A stretch of 64,000 nucleotides of DNA, taken from NCBI GenBank assembly GCA_017511805.1, contig JAFWJA010000015.1, positions 387,098 to 451,097 on the forward strand, written 5' to 3'. Of the stretch, positions 25,690 to 35,467 are shown in pieces. The notes below the pieces were generated by a model. That model was not told where the DNA came from. It worked only from the letters and a program-made list of their open reading frames with translations, and did not search any database. The position numbers and the translations under genes are program-made. The stretch comes from Bacilli bacterium. Lineage in GTDB: Bacteria; Bacillota_I; Bacilli_A; RF39; UBA660. Each line of letters starts with the position of its first letter. Positions within the stretch are counted from its first letter, which is position 1.

Positions 25690-26685
25690 ATGAGAAAAAT
25701 TAAATATTTATTTAGAACTATTAGAAAAATGGATTTCAAGAATATGTTTAGAATTGCTAAACAAGTATCAAAAAAGGCTCATAAACCATATTTATATATA
25801 TTATTTGATATTATAAGATGTGGTTTAAAATATCAAGCTGGTTATTATGATTATCAGGAATTTGAATTTTATTTACTTAATAAAGAAGAAAGAAAAACAT
25901 ATTTAACAAGAGGAATAAATAATTCACTAGTAAAAAAATATAATAATAAAGAATACTGGCATTTACTTCAAGATAAAATAGAATTTAATACTAAATTTAA
26001 TAAATATTTAAAAAGAGATTGGATAGATTTAAAAAATACTGATTTAAAAGATTTTGAAAATTTCTTAAAAGGAAAAGAATATGTCATTGCAAAAGAATTA
26101 GATAATTGTGGCGGAAAAGGAATTACTAAAATAAAAGTAACTAAAGACATAAAAAAAATAAGAGATGAATTAATTAAAAACAAACAATTTTTAGTTGAAG
26201 AAATAATAGTTCAAAATAAAAAAATAGCTAAACTATATGATGGTTCAGTTAATACACTTAGATTCTTTACTTTCTTTGATGGTAAAGAAACACATATACT
26301 AAATTCAATATTTAAAATTGGAAATAATGGATTTGTTGATAACTTCTCTTCTGGTGGTATGTACACATTCTTAAACAAAGAAGGAAAAGTTATATGTCCT
26401 GCGATAGATCAAGCAGATAATAAAATAGAAATACATCCTAGTACAAAAGAACAAATATTAGGATTTGAAATACCAAACTTTGATAAAGCATGTGAAATAG
26501 TTAAAGAAGCATCTAAAGAAATAAAAGAAATACAATATATTGGTTGGGATGTTGCTATACTAGAAAAAGATGCATGTTTAGTAGAAGGAAATGAATTTCC
26601 TGGAGTATTTCAAATTAAACCAAGTTTTGATAATGGTAAGCATGAAGGAATTTTAACAGAATATAAAAAATATATGGATATTTAA
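25690..26685 (+). CDS. Sugar-transfer-associated ATP-grasp protein
   Basis: 331 residues matching the sugar-transfer-associated ATP-grasp family (PF14397), enzymes found in surface polysaccharide loci and predicted to ligate a carboxylate to an amine or sugar. Visible ATP-grasp elements: EYVIAKELDNCGGKGITKIK (nucleotide-binding strand and glycine loop), QFLVEEIIVQN, NTLRFFTFFDG, the VDNFSSGGMY loop typical of the family, and the metal-binding VEGNEFPG. Here it stands alone, flanked by unrelated genes, 27 kb from the polysaccharide operon. A TGG-TAAAAT -10 lies just upstream and GGTGATTAT precedes the ATG. Substrate unknown. Confidence 0.82.
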   Translation: MRKIKYLFRTIRKMDFKNMFRIAKQVSKKAHKPYLYILFDIIRCGLKYQAGYYDYQEFEFYLLNKEERKTYLTRGINNSLVKKYNNKEYWHLLQDKIEFNTKFNKYLKRDWIDLKNTDLKDFENFLKGKEYVIAKELDNCGGKGITKIKVTKDIKKIRDELIKNKQFLVEEIIVQNKKIAKLYDGSVNTLRFFTFFDGKETHILNSIFKIGNNGFVDNFSSGGMYTFLNKEGKVICPAIDQADNKIEIHPSTKEQILGFEIPNFDKACEIVKEASKEIKEIQYIGWDVAILEKDACLVEGNEFPGVFQIKPSFDNGKHEGILTEYKKYMDI

Positions 26686-26703
26686 ATCCATATATTTTTT
26701 TAT
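26665..26703. terminator. Bidirectional terminator
   Basis: AAAAAATATATGGAT...ATCCATATATTTTTT, 15-bp stem with the ATP-grasp stop codon near the loop. Confidence 0.8.
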
Positions 26704-28763
26704 TTTGCTATATGTGCTCCAAATAATGTTTTATTATCTGAGAACTTCTTAGTAATAATTAATACGTTTTTATCAGATGTATAATTAACACTATCTATTT
26801 CAGCATTATCTATTGTTTTAATAGTTTTACCACCTGAATTAACTACTTTAACTTTCTTATCTACACTATTATTAATAAACAAAGCTCCTCTATATGGTGG
26901 TATTAAATCACCAGAACCATCATTCATCTTTTCATTTTCACCTAATTTATAAGAACCTGTACTTCCTGTTGCTCCATTTAACATATTAACTTTACTATCT
27001 TCTATATAAATTATTAATCTATCACTATACATTAAATCATTTGATGAAGCAGTACTTAATACTTCTTTACCATTTTCATCTGTTATTATAATCTTATCAC
27101 CAGTTGAATATTTAAAGTATTTTTTATCAGCAATAGTAATTCTTGAAGCTAAGTTATTATCATCATTTAGTACTTTATTATCTTTAGCTGAATATAGAAT
27201 TAATGAAGAATTAGCTGAACTTCCAATTAATTGTTTTTTATCAATTACAACTATTCTATTATCATTAACTGATATTTCATTATTATCTTTATCTAATAAT
27301 ACTGTTTTACCTTTATATTTTTCATTACTTGAAGAATATGAATACTTAACTACTTTATATCCATCTTCATATTGATAATAATTAGTAATATTTAGTGAAT
27401 TATCTTCTAAACTATATGCCGCTGTACCTTTATTTAAATCAAATACGTAGAATAATGGAGTATCACAAGAATATGTTGAACAAGAAACTTGGAAATAACC
27501 ATTTTCTTTCTTATTACTATCACTTAAAGAATAAACACTAGAATATCCACTTGTTCCTTCTTTGTATGAGAATAATTTCTTATATTCTTTTGATGATAAT
27601 TCATATACACCAAATGAATTTTCAACTAAGTTATCTACAAATACATATTTTTGATCTTTATCAAATACACTTGTAGAATATAAACTATATGTATTTGAAT
27701 CAAAATCTTTCTTTATTTTATTAACTATTTCAGATTGAGTAACTTCATCACCTATCTTAGTTTGATCACCATCTGTTGATAAAGTATAATTTACAATCTT
27801 ATTATTTATTTTTTTACTAATTGTTAAAGTCTTATCATCATTTTCAATATAGTTTTGGAAACTATCTCCAACTATCTTTTTACTATCTATACTGAAATAA
27901 TAATATGCATTATTCTTTGAATCTTTAGCAAGTAAATATAATGTTTCACCATCTTCATCTACTATTTCTTTAGATATATAATAATTAGTTACTAATAGAT
28001 TTCCTTCTCCATCTATTATTTCTTTAGTTCCTTTAACTTCTGCAGATATAATGCTTCCATCTGCATATGTGTCTATTTCATTAACACTATTAAATAATAT
28101 TTTACCAGATGAATTTAATATAGAATAAGCATCAATACCTTTATCAGCTTCTGTCATTAATATTAATTCATCATTAATTGCACTTAATTTATTTTCAGTA
28201 CTATATACTTCTTCACCATATTTATTTGCTATTGAATAACCAATTTCTTTTTTACTTTCATTATCTGTTTTTCTATAAATAAACCAGTTATCTCCAATTG
28301 CTGATGGAGTTTTAGTAACTTTATCTTCTGCATTATATTTAGTAGTATACTTTGCAACTTTAGTACCATCACTCTTTACTATAGTTATTGTACTTTCTTT
28401 AGCAGGATCTCCAGATGCAGCTACTATACCATCACAATTAGCATCTAAACATTCAATACTATAATAATCTTCTTGTAGTATTCTTTCTACTTTAGTAATT
28501 TCTTCACTCTTTCCAGTGTTTCTAAACACAAAGAATGCTATTAAGAAAATAAATACTATAAATCCTAGAATAAATAAAACTTTTTTATTTATAAAGTTTA
28601 ATTTATCTTTTAAAGATGTTTTCTTTTCTTCACTAAACATTTCATCTTTATCTTCATTAACTTTCTTTTCTACATTCTTTTCTTTTTTCTTGCTAGTATT
28701 ATTCTTTTCATCCCTAGAAACTTCTTCTGTAGTTTCTACTTCAGTTTTCTTTTTTTCTTCCAT
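26700..28763 (-). CDS. Membrane-anchored extracellular protein, beta-propeller-like
   Basis: 687 residues: a highly charged Lys/Glu cytoplasmic tail (1-58), one transmembrane helix (about 62-82), then about 600 extracytoplasmic residues. The outer part has repeating strand blocks in which an aromatic or hydrophobic strand is followed by a D/N/S/G turn (for example NKYGEEVYSTENK, NSSGKILFNSVNE, DGEGNLLVTNYY, DENGKEVLSTASS). These echo WG-type or propeller repeats, but too loosely to name a family. Two Cys lie close together (ECLDANC), possibly disulphide-bonded. GAGGTTT precedes the ATG. Probably monocistronic; surface or sensor role is guesswork. Confidence 0.75.
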   Translation of the reverse strand: MEEKKKTEVETTEEVSRDEKNNTSKKKEKNVEKKVNEDKDEMFSEEKKTSLKDKLNFINKKVLFILGFIVFIFLIAFFVFRNTGKSEEITKVERILQEDYYSIECLDANCDGIVAASGDPAKESTITIVKSDGTKVAKYTTKYNAEDKVTKTPSAIGDNWFIYRKTDNESKKEIGYSIANKYGEEVYSTENKLSAINDELILMTEADKGIDAYSILNSSGKILFNSVNEIDTYADGSIISAEVKGTKEIIDGEGNLLVTNYYISKEIVDEDGETLYLLAKDSKNNAYYYFSIDSKKIVGDSFQNYIENDDKTLTISKKINNKIVNYTLSTDGDQTKIGDEVTQSEIVNKIKKDFDSNTYSLYSTSVFDKDQKYVFVDNLVENSFGVYELSSKEYKKLFSYKEGTSGYSSVYSLSDSNKKENGYFQVSCSTYSCDTPLFYVFDLNKGTAAYSLEDNSLNITNYYQYEDGYKVVKYSYSSSNEKYKGKTVLLDKDNNEISVNDNRIVVIDKKQLIGSSANSSLILYSAKDNKVLNDDNNLASRITIADKKYFKYSTGDKIIITDENGKEVLSTASSNDLMYSDRLIIYIEDSKVNMLNGATGSTGSYKLGENEKMNDGSGDLIPPYRGALFINNSVDKKVKVVNSGGKTIKTIDNAEIDSVNYTSDKNVLIITKKFSDNKTLFGAHIAK

Positions 28764-28845
28764 AAACCTCTACCTTCCTATTTTTCTATAATTATTTTAC
28801 TATATTTATGTTTTTTTATCAATAAAAAAAGATAAAAATTTTATT

Positions 28846-29454
28846 TTATCTTAGTTTATTAATTGCTTCTTGATAATCTTCACTACTAGTAACATAACTA
28901 CCTGCTACTACAATGTCTACATATTTATCAACAAGTTTAAATGTTTCATCATTAATTCCACCATCTACTGATACTAAATATTTATTGTTTTTAATACTTT
29001 TTAATTTATCAATAGTTTCCGGAATAAACTTTTGTCCACCCTTACCTGGAACAACACTCATTACTAGTAATAAATCTATTTTATCTTCATAATCTTTAAC
29101 AGCAGCTATACTTGTTTCTGGATTAATAGATAAACCTACTTTTATATTATATTTTTTTATAAGATTAATATATTTATCTACATCTTTTGTTGCTTCTACA
29201 TGAAATGTAATATATTCAGGATCTAATTTAATAGCTTCCTTTATTTGATAATCTAGATTTGTACTCATAATATGTACATCAAACTTTTTTCTAGTATTAA
29301 TAGTTAAAAAGTCACTTAATTCAAAAGAATAGCTATCTGTATATGTATTATCCATTATATCAATGTGAATATAATCACAATCAGTTCTACTTAATTTTTT
29401 AACTGTTTCTTCAATATTATCTTTTTCTTTTAAAATCGATACTGATACTTCCAT
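28846..29454 (-). CDS. rpe: Ribulose-phosphate 3-epimerase
   Basis: 202 residues from the ATG at 29454, which has AGGAG seven bases upstream; it overlaps the end of rsgA by 38 bases. TIM-barrel enzyme interconverting ribulose-5-phosphate and xylulose-5-phosphate. Metal and catalytic positions are seen: YIHIDIMDN (His, Asp), FDVHIMS (His), SVVPGKGGQKFI (phosphate loop) and VSVDGGIN (catalytic Asp). The DMDG motif is changed to DIMDN and the loop VNPGFGG to VVPGKGG, so it is a divergent member. Gene order with rsgA and prkC is as in Bacillus. Confidence 0.88.
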   Translation of the reverse strand: MEVSVSILKEKDNIEETVKKLSRTDCDYIHIDIMDNTYTDSYSFELSDFLTINTRKKFDVHIMSTNLDYQIKEAIKLDPEYITFHVEATKDVDKYINLIKKYNIKVGLSINPETSIAAVKDYEDKIDLLLVMSVVPGKGGQKFIPETIDKLKSIKNNKYLVSVDGGINDETFKLVDKYVDIVVAGSYVTSSEDYQEAINKLR

Positions 29455-30277
29455 TTTCTTTCTCCTTAATAAAACTAACATAGTTTTCATATCTATCTTC
29501 TAGTATTTTTGTTCCAACTAAGTTTCTTATTTCACATTCATCTTCTTTTATATGCATGCAATCTCTATATTTACAATTATCTCTATATTTATTAAATTCT
29601 ATAAAATTATCTCTTATTTCTTCTTTTGACATATCATCAAAATTAAGTGAAGAAAAACCAGGTGTATCTGCGATTAAACTATTGCCCATTTCATAAAACT
29701 CAATTGCTCTTGTTGTATGTTTACCTCTTCCTAAAGCCATAGATATTTCATCTGTTTTAAGGTTAAGATTAGAATCTAATCTATTTAATAAACTAGATTT
29801 ACCTGCACCACTTTGACCAGTTAATATAACTGTATTATTATCAATTATTTTTAATAACTCATCTATTTCTGTATTTAGTAAAACATTATAACCTATGTTC
29901 TTATAATAATTTATATATTCTTTTATCTTATCAGTAAATGATAAATCACTTTTTGATATACAAATAATTGGTTTAATATTATTAAACTCTATTATATCTA
30001 TCATTTTATCTAGTAGTGTTGTAGAAAAATCAGGTTCTACTGTACTCATTACTATAATAGCATAATCTATGTTAGATACTGGTGGTCTTTTTAACTCATT
30101 TTTTCTATCTAAAATATCAGTAATTAATTTATTATCTACATCAAAAAGACAATAGTCCCCAGCAAGAGGAGTAATATTTCTATTTCTAAATACTCCTCTT
30201 GCTTTACAAACTATTTTCTTATCTTCATATTTAACTGTATAATCATTACTAATTACTTTTACTATTTGACCTTTCAT
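29417..30277 (-). CDS. rsgA: Ribosome small-subunit biogenesis GTPase RsgA
   Basis: 286 residues. Circularly permuted GTPase that checks 30S maturation. N-terminal OB domain, then G4 (CISKSDL), G1 (GQSGAGKSSLLN), G3 (DTPGF) in permuted order, and a C-terminal zinc knuckle with Cys and His (CKYRDCMHIKEDECEI). Its ATG shares the A of the prkC stop (TAATG), so the two are translationally coupled. Confidence 0.96.
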   Translation of the reverse strand: MKGQIVKVISNDYTVKYEDKKIVCKARGVFRNRNITPLAGDYCLFDVDNKLITDILDRKNELKRPPVSNIDYAIIVMSTVEPDFSTTLLDKMIDIIEFNNIKPIICISKSDLSFTDKIKEYINYYKNIGYNVLLNTEIDELLKIIDNNTVILTGQSGAGKSSLLNRLDSNLNLKTDEISMALGRGKHTTRAIEFYEMGNSLIADTPGFSSLNFDDMSKEEIRDNFIEFNKYRDNCKYRDCMHIKEDECEIRNLVGTKILEDRYENYVSFIKEKENGSISIDFKRKR

Positions 30278-32094
30278 TATTCCCCACTTGTATTATTACT
30301 ATTATTAGTATTACTATTACTATTGTTATTATTATTTGTTCCATTAGCATCCTCTATTGGTACTAAATGTTCATCTTCTGTTTTTTTCTTAGCAACTTTT
30401 ATAGTAAGATTAGCATTTGTTACTATCTTAGAATCTGCTGCTCTACTTTGTGAAATTATTGTACCTTCTGCATAATCATTTGTTGATTCATATTCAACTG
30501 AAAGATTAATACTATTTTCTTGGCAGAATGTTTCAACTTCTTGAACAGTCCATTTTTCTCCAACAAAGTCTGGATAGCCTTTACTTAAATTTGGTACATA
30601 AAGTATTATTGTATCTCCTTCTGTTAATGTTCCTTCTTTAGGAGATTGATCTACTATAATCTTTTCTTTACCTTCATAATCTTTCTTATTTTCAACATCT
30701 TTCTTTTCAATACTTACATTTATATTACGTTTTTCAAGAGTTTTTCTAATCTCATCACTATCTTTACCTGTATAATCTTCAATTGTTACATTCTTACTTC
30801 CCATTGATTTATATAATGTTACAGTAGAATGTTTCTTAACTTTTTCACCAGCTTTTGGTTCAGATTTAGATATTAACCCCTTTTCTACACTTTCAGTATA
30901 ATCTTCTTTTATTTCTGTATTTATTTCTAATCCAACATCTTCTAATTTCTTTTTAGCATCCGCTACTGCTAATCCTGATACATTAGGTACTTTTACTTCA
31001 GGAGTAGTACTAATTGAAGGTATTATAATGAATACCGCAAATAATGCTGATACCATTACTCCAACTAATGCTATTAAAATCTTAGTAAATTTACTTAATC
31101 TTTTTTCTTTATAATCTTCAACATCAAGTTCTTTTACTTCTGGTTCTGACTTTTTCTTTTGTTTTGGAGTCTCTTTTATATCATCTTTAATAGATTTTAC
31201 TACTTTAGTATCTTCATTATCATATTCATTTTCTGGATATTTAAATACTATTCTTTCTTCATCCATTTTAGATTTATCTTGACATGTTTTTAGATCATCA
31301 TATAATTCTCTAACATTATTATATCTATTCTTAGGATTCTTTGCTGTTGCTTTTAATATAATATTTTCAACAGATTGAGGTACTGTTTCATTTGCTTTAA
31401 TAACACTAGGCATTGGATTTTTTAAATGCTTCATTGCTATTTCAACAGCAGTTTCTCCTCTATATGGCATAACACCAGCAAGCATTTCATACATCATTAT
31501 ACCTAATGAATATATATCACTTTTTATAGTTGATCCTTTACCTGATGCTTGTTCTGGTGGTAAATAATGTACTGAACCCATAACTGAATTAGTTTGAGTT
31601 AAATCAGAAGCATTAATTGCCATTGCTATACCAAAGTCTGTAATCTTAACCATACCATCATCAAGTATCATAATATTTTGAGGTTTAATATCTCTATGTA
31701 TGATATAAGAATCATGGGCATGAGCAAGACCATCTGTTAATTGTGACATTATATCTACAGTTTCAGGAACTGATAGTTTACCACGTTTCTTTATTAATTG
31801 TTTTAAAGTTTGTCCTTTTATATATTCCATTACTATATAAAAGTTTCCATCATCTTCACCAACATCATATATTTGAACTATATTAGGATGATTAAGAAGT
31901 GATGCACTTTGAGCTTCTCTTCTAAATCTTCTAACAAACTTTTCATCATCTGCTAGATCACCTCTAAGAACTTTAATCGCAACATCTCTTTCTAAGATAG
32001 TATCATATCCTAGATAAACGTTTGCCATTCCACCTTCGCCAATTAATTTTCTAACTTCATATCTATCGTTAATTTTTTGCCCCTTAACTATCAT
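30277..32094 (-). CDS. prkC: PASTA-domain Ser/Thr protein kinase
   Basis: 605 residues. Cytoplasmic Hanks-type kinase: glycine loop GEGGMANVYLG (19-29), Lys41, HRDIKPQN with catalytic Asp135, DFG at 153-155. One transmembrane helix near 335-357, then three PASTA domains (about 364-435, 436-505, 506-575) that sense muropeptides or lipid II in the wall, and a short Asn/Ser-rich tail. These kinases control growth, cell-wall synthesis and spore germination. The gene overlaps the phosphatase stop by TAATG and is followed by rsgA and rpe, a conserved block. Confidence 0.96.
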   Translation of the reverse strand: MIVKGQKINDRYEVRKLIGEGGMANVYLGYDTILERDVAIKVLRGDLADDEKFVRRFRREAQSASLLNHPNIVQIYDVGEDDGNFYIVMEYIKGQTLKQLIKKRGKLSVPETVDIMSQLTDGLAHAHDSYIIHRDIKPQNIMILDDGMVKITDFGIAMAINASDLTQTNSVMGSVHYLPPEQASGKGSTIKSDIYSLGIMMYEMLAGVMPYRGETAVEIAMKHLKNPMPSVIKANETVPQSVENIILKATAKNPKNRYNNVRELYDDLKTCQDKSKMDEERIVFKYPENEYDNEDTKVVKSIKDDIKETPKQKKKSEPEVKELDVEDYKEKRLSKFTKILIALVGVMVSALFAVFIIIPSISTTPEVKVPNVSGLAVADAKKKLEDVGLEINTEIKEDYTESVEKGLISKSEPKAGEKVKKHSTVTLYKSMGSKNVTIEDYTGKDSDEIRKTLEKRNINVSIEKKDVENKKDYEGKEKIIVDQSPKEGTLTEGDTIILYVPNLSKGYPDFVGEKWTVQEVETFCQENSINLSVEYESTNDYAEGTIISQSRAADSKIVTNANLTIKVAKKKTEDEHLVPIEDANGTNNNNNSNSNTNNSNNTSGE

Positions 32095-32837
32095 TATTCT
32101 TCACCTTCTTTAGTAAATAAACATGCAATCGAAATGTTGTCAGTTCCCCCTCTTACATTACTCTTTCTAATTAATTTTATTACTTTTTCTTCTAATGTAG
32201 CATTTTCAGCAAGAATTACTTTTTCTATTTGTGTATTATTAAGCATAGATGTTAATCCATCTGAGGAAAGTAATATTCCTGTAACACTATTTTCTACATC
32301 AAATATATCTATTTCAATGGGATTATTAGCTCCTAATGCTCTCATAAGTATATTCTTTTTAGGATGGTTCTTAGCTTCTTCAGCAGTTAATTCTCCATTC
32401 TTAACAAGTAAATTAACTAATGTATGATCATGAGTTATTTTAAATAATTCATTATTCTTTATTACAAAACCAGAACTATCTCCTATATTACCAAATAATA
32501 AATAATCTTTTGTATATATAGCAAGTACTAATGTACTACCCATCCCTTTACTTTCTGGATGAGATGCTGTATATTCAAATATTTCATTATTTATTTGTTC
32601 TACTTCTTCTCTAATCCAATTAACAGCTGCTGCTTTATCACCAATAGAATCTAATCTATTAAAATTTTCAGTCAAGTGATTAATTGTAATACTAGATGCA
32701 ACTTCTCCTGCCTTATGTCCACCCATTCCATCAGCAACTGCAAGTAAATATTCATCATTTACATTCTTTAAGATAGTAACACTGTCTTCATTATGTTCTC
32801 TTACTCTTCCCGTATCGGTTAAAAAATAACTCTCCAT
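32094..32837 (-). CDS. prpC: PP2C-type Ser/Thr phosphatase
   Basis: 247 residues. Metal-dependent phosphatase that reverses the partner kinase. PPM motifs are present: GRVREHNEDS, AVADGMGGHKAGEVAS, SRMGSTL-like GMGSTLVLA, LFGNIGDSSGFV, LLSSDGLTSML and GGTDNISIA. Ends on the prkC start and begins three bases after rlmN. Confidence 0.95.
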   Translation of the reverse strand: MESYFLTDTGRVREHNEDSVTILKNVNDEYLLAVADGMGGHKAGEVASSITINHLTENFNRLDSIGDKAAAVNWIREEVEQINNEIFEYTASHPESKGMGSTLVLAIYTKDYLLFGNIGDSSGFVIKNNELFKITHDHTLVNLLVKNGELTAEEAKNHPKKNILMRALGANNPIEIDIFDVENSVTGILLSSDGLTSMLNNTQIEKVILAENATLEEKVIKLIRKSNVRGGTDNISIACLFTKEGEE

Positions 32838-32840
32838 AGA

Positions 32841-33866
32841 CTACTCTCCTTTTAAATTTTCAGCTCTTAATTGTCCACATGCGGCAGACACATTAGAACC
32901 AAATTCTTTTCTTATTGTAACATTTATACTATTCTTTTTAAGTATATCATAAAATATACCTATTTGAGAAGATGTACTTCTCTTAAATTCAATATTTTCT
33001 GTTTCATTATACGGAATTAAATTTACATAGCAGTTAATTCCTCTTAATAATGTACTTAATTCTTTCGCACATTCTTCTGTATCATTAACACCTTTTAATA
33101 ATATATATTCAAAAGTAACTCTCCTATTTGTCTTTGAAATATAATACTTAACGGCATCCATTACTTCTTCAATTTTGTATGCATTATTAATCTTCATTAT
33201 CTTACTTCTTAGTTCATTGTTAGGTGCATGTAAACTTATTGCCAAGTTTACACCAGTTTCTTCATCCGCAAATTCTCTAATTTTAGGTACTATACCACAA
33301 GTAGAAACAGTTATATGTCTTTGACCTATTGCTAATGAATATGGATCATTAACTATTCTGATAAAGTCCATAAAATTATCATAGTTATCAAATGGCTCAC
33401 CTATACCCATAATAACAACATGACTTATTCTTTGACCTAAATCTTTTTCTACCGACATAACCTGTAATAACATTTCATCCACTTCAAGGTTTCTTATTTT
33501 TTTAAGTCTACCACTTTGACAAAATGCACATCCCATATTACATCCTATTTGAGATGATATACAAATACTAAAACCATAATCATGTTCCATTAAAACAGAT
33601 TCTATTCTATGACCATCACTTAGTTCAAATAAGTACTTCTTAACTAGTTCATCTTCTTGTTTAGTAACTAGTTTTAACTCATTAAAACAAAAGTCCTCTT
33701 TTAACTTAGATATAGTGTCTTTTGATAAATTAGTCATATCATCAAAACTTCTAACATCTTTTCTATATATCCACTCAAAAACTTGAGTTGCTTTAAACTT
33801 CTTTTCTCCAATACTTAAAAAGTATTCTTCCAATTTACTTCTAGTGATACTAAAAATACTTCTCAT
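32841..33866 (-). CDS. rlmN: 23S rRNA (adenine-2503-C2) methyltransferase RlmN
   Basis: 341 residues. Radical-SAM enzyme methylating A2503 of 23S rRNA (and A37 of some tRNAs). The 4Fe-4S cluster motif is CNMGCAFC (Cys109, 113, 116); the C-terminal resolving Cys330 is in AACGQLR and the second catalytic Cys lies earlier in the RlmN pattern. Other marks: VVIMGIGEPF, ISLHAPN and EYILLKGVND. It is the first gene of the rlmN-prpC-prkC-rsgA-rpe operon. Confidence 0.96.
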   Translation of the reverse strand: MRSIFSITRSKLEEYFLSIGEKKFKATQVFEWIYRKDVRSFDDMTNLSKDTISKLKEDFCFNELKLVTKQEDELVKKYLFELSDGHRIESVLMEHDYGFSICISSQIGCNMGCAFCQSGRLKKIRNLEVDEMLLQVMSVEKDLGQRISHVVIMGIGEPFDNYDNFMDFIRIVNDPYSLAIGQRHITVSTCGIVPKIREFADEETGVNLAISLHAPNNELRSKIMKINNAYKIEEVMDAVKYYISKTNRRVTFEYILLKGVNDTEECAKELSTLLRGINCYVNLIPYNETENIEFKRSTSSQIGIFYDILKKNSINVTIRKEFGSNVSAACGQLRAENLKGE

Positions 33867-33933
33867 TATCTCAACTCCACATTAAATTATACCATTTTAA
33901 ACGAAAAAAGACTATACTTAGTAGTCTTTTCCT

Positions 33934-34536
33934 TTATAATTTATAAACTAATGTATTAATTCTAGTATGTGATTCTTTTATAGGTGAATTAATTCCTTCA
34001 TCTTCATTAAAAATTTCATCATCTAATAGTTTACGAGCTTTATCTAAAACAGTTGCTATTTGTTTTTTACATTCTTCCATCATTTTTATATTTCTAGGTT
34101 TTGTTTTATCAAATATTTCTTCAACAAACATTTTTTCTGGAACTAATTCATATTTAGAACCTAATTTTTCATCAAGTTCATCAATTAAATTATCATCTCT
34201 TTCAAGAGTGCCCCAGTTAAATGAACTTAATTCTGAATAAACTAAATGTATATCTCCATTATTAAAGAAATATATTCTAGCGTATTCACAAGGTTCTCTA
34301 TCATCTGAACTTGTAACATGAATATCAAATACAACACCATTTTCTCTTACAGAAATTTCATCTATAAAATCTAAATCTCTATCACATAAAGTACAAGTTG
34401 GAGAAGTTAAATTCTCCACAATTGTATCTTTTTGATAAATAATACTATCTACATAAGTTTCATCAATTCGTTTAAAGAAACAATCTGTAATTCCTGGTGC
34501 TCCTTTTGCTCTATATCCATATTCTTTAATAGCCAT
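33934..34536 (-). CDS. Unknown protein downstream of the riboswitch-controlled lipoprotein
   Basis: 200 residues, acidic, no signal peptide or helix. It contains a CTLCDRDLDF segment with a CxxC pair and another isolated Cys nearby, and ends in a helical region (KMMEECKKQIATVLDKARKLL). The N-terminal half is beta-rich. It begins 15 bases after the lipoprotein stop (GGAGGGATAATATG leads in), so it should be in the Mn-type riboswitch transcript. No family is recognised. An RlmN terminator hairpin does not intervene; instead a hairpin AGACTAC...GTAGTCT follows its own stop. Confidence 0.65.
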   Translation of the reverse strand: MAIKEYGYRAKGAPGITDCFFKRIDETYVDSIIYQKDTIVENLTSPTCTLCDRDLDFIDEISVRENGVVFDIHVTSSDDREPCEYARIYFFNNGDIHLVYSELSSFNWGTLERDDNLIDELDEKLGSKYELVPEKMFVEEIFDKTKPRNIKMMEECKKQIATVLDKARKLLDDEIFNEDEGINSPIKESHTRINTLVYKL

Positions 34537-34551
34537 ATTATCCCTCCTTAA

Positions 34552-35301
34552 TTAGTGTTCCTCTTTATCAGATGGAACTAACTCTAATTTTTTGCTATCG
34601 CCATTTGTTTTTTCTAATTCAATTGGTTCTCCAAATTCAGTAAAATGAGTTTCCTCATTTTCATCTACTGACCCAATACATTTTACAGGAACTATATTCT
34701 TGTATAACAATACACCACCACCATAGCAATTACTATATGCTCCTCCAGTTCCAATTGAAGTTAATGCTATTCCAACAACTTCATATCCTTCGTGATATTC
34801 ATATTGATAATAATTATATCTAATATCTTCATTCAATTGTTCTTCCTTTATAGGAATAGAAATAATATGTTGGCCTACATTAAATTCCTTAATATTGTCA
34901 CTTGAAACACATTCCTGCTCAATATGCAAAGGTGTACCAAATTCTAAATATTTTTCATTATTATCAACAGATACGCATTCAACTTCTTCAACATTGGAAT
35001 ATAATATTCCACCACCAGCATAAAAATTTCCATATTGTCCAACCGCAGTTAATGCTATTCCAATTGGCTCATAACCAGGATGATAATCATATTGAACATT
35101 ACTATATCTAACATCATTTTCTATTGGAACAGATATAATATGTTGGCCTATACCAAAATGCGTAGTTGTCATTTCACTTACTATTTCTTGATTTGACTCA
35201 GTACTATTACTTTCAATTTCACAACCTGTTAAACTTGTGCTTGTTAATGCAAAAGTTCCTGCTAATAGCATTGCTTTTAACCTAATATATTTATCTTTCA
35301 T
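34552..35301 (-). CDS. Lipoprotein with duplicated unknown domain, under a Mn-type riboswitch
   Basis: 249 residues. Type II signal peptide with lipobox LTGC (Cys27). The mature part is a tandem duplication: residues 49-124 and 140-226 share GQHIIS(V/I)PI, then a Tyr-rich YDYHPGYEPIGIALT or YEYHEGYEVVGIALT, a glycine-rich AGGGILYSNV or YGGGVLLYKN, and a closing FG(T/E)P. A short acidic C-terminus follows (PSDKEEH). I do not recognise the domain. Conserved His, Tyr, Glu and Asp positions could bind metal. GGAGG lies upstream of the ATG. Transcription is governed by a consensus promoter and a yybP-ykoY-type aptamer, so the product is expected when Mn2+ is high. Confidence 0.8.
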   Translation of the reverse strand: MKDKYIRLKAMLLAGTFALTSTSLTGCEIESNSTESNQEIVSEMTTTHFGIGQHIISVPIENDVRYSNVQYDYHPGYEPIGIALTAVGQYGNFYAGGGILYSNVEEVECVSVDNNEKYLEFGTPLHIEQECVSSDNIKEFNVGQHIISIPIKEEQLNEDIRYNYYQYEYHEGYEVVGIALTSIGTGGAYSNCYGGGVLLYKNIVPVKCIGSVDENEETHFTEFGEPIELEKTNGDSKKLELVPSDKEEH

Positions 35302-35336
35302 TTTCCTTTTTCCTCCTTTATTTATGTGGAGATATA

Positions 35337-35457
35337 CAAAAAGACCTCCACATAATAAAAATTATGTGAAAGTCTTATTCTTTTAATATTTAATCCGAAT
35401 ATAAAATATTGTGATGACGAATTAAATCACTTCTAAGAAGTAGAACTACTCCCTTTC
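35337..35457 (-). promoter_or_regulatory. yybP-ykoY-type manganese riboswitch with terminator
   Basis: Minus strand from 35457: GAAAGGGAGTAG, then TTCGTCATC (aligns with the CGTCAA of L1/L3 in the Lactococcus yybP-ykoY aptamer), TTCGGATTAAAT (aligns with the CCGGCUUU part), and AATAAGACTTTC closing P1 (GAAAG/CTTTC) at 35368. Directly after comes a long hairpin AAGACTTTCACATAAT...ATTATGTGGAGGTCTTTTT (35337-35376). The terminator uses the P1 3' strand, so ligand binding (P1 formed) should prevent termination: an ON switch. Confidence 0.78.
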
Positions 35458-35467
35458 AACGATTTAA

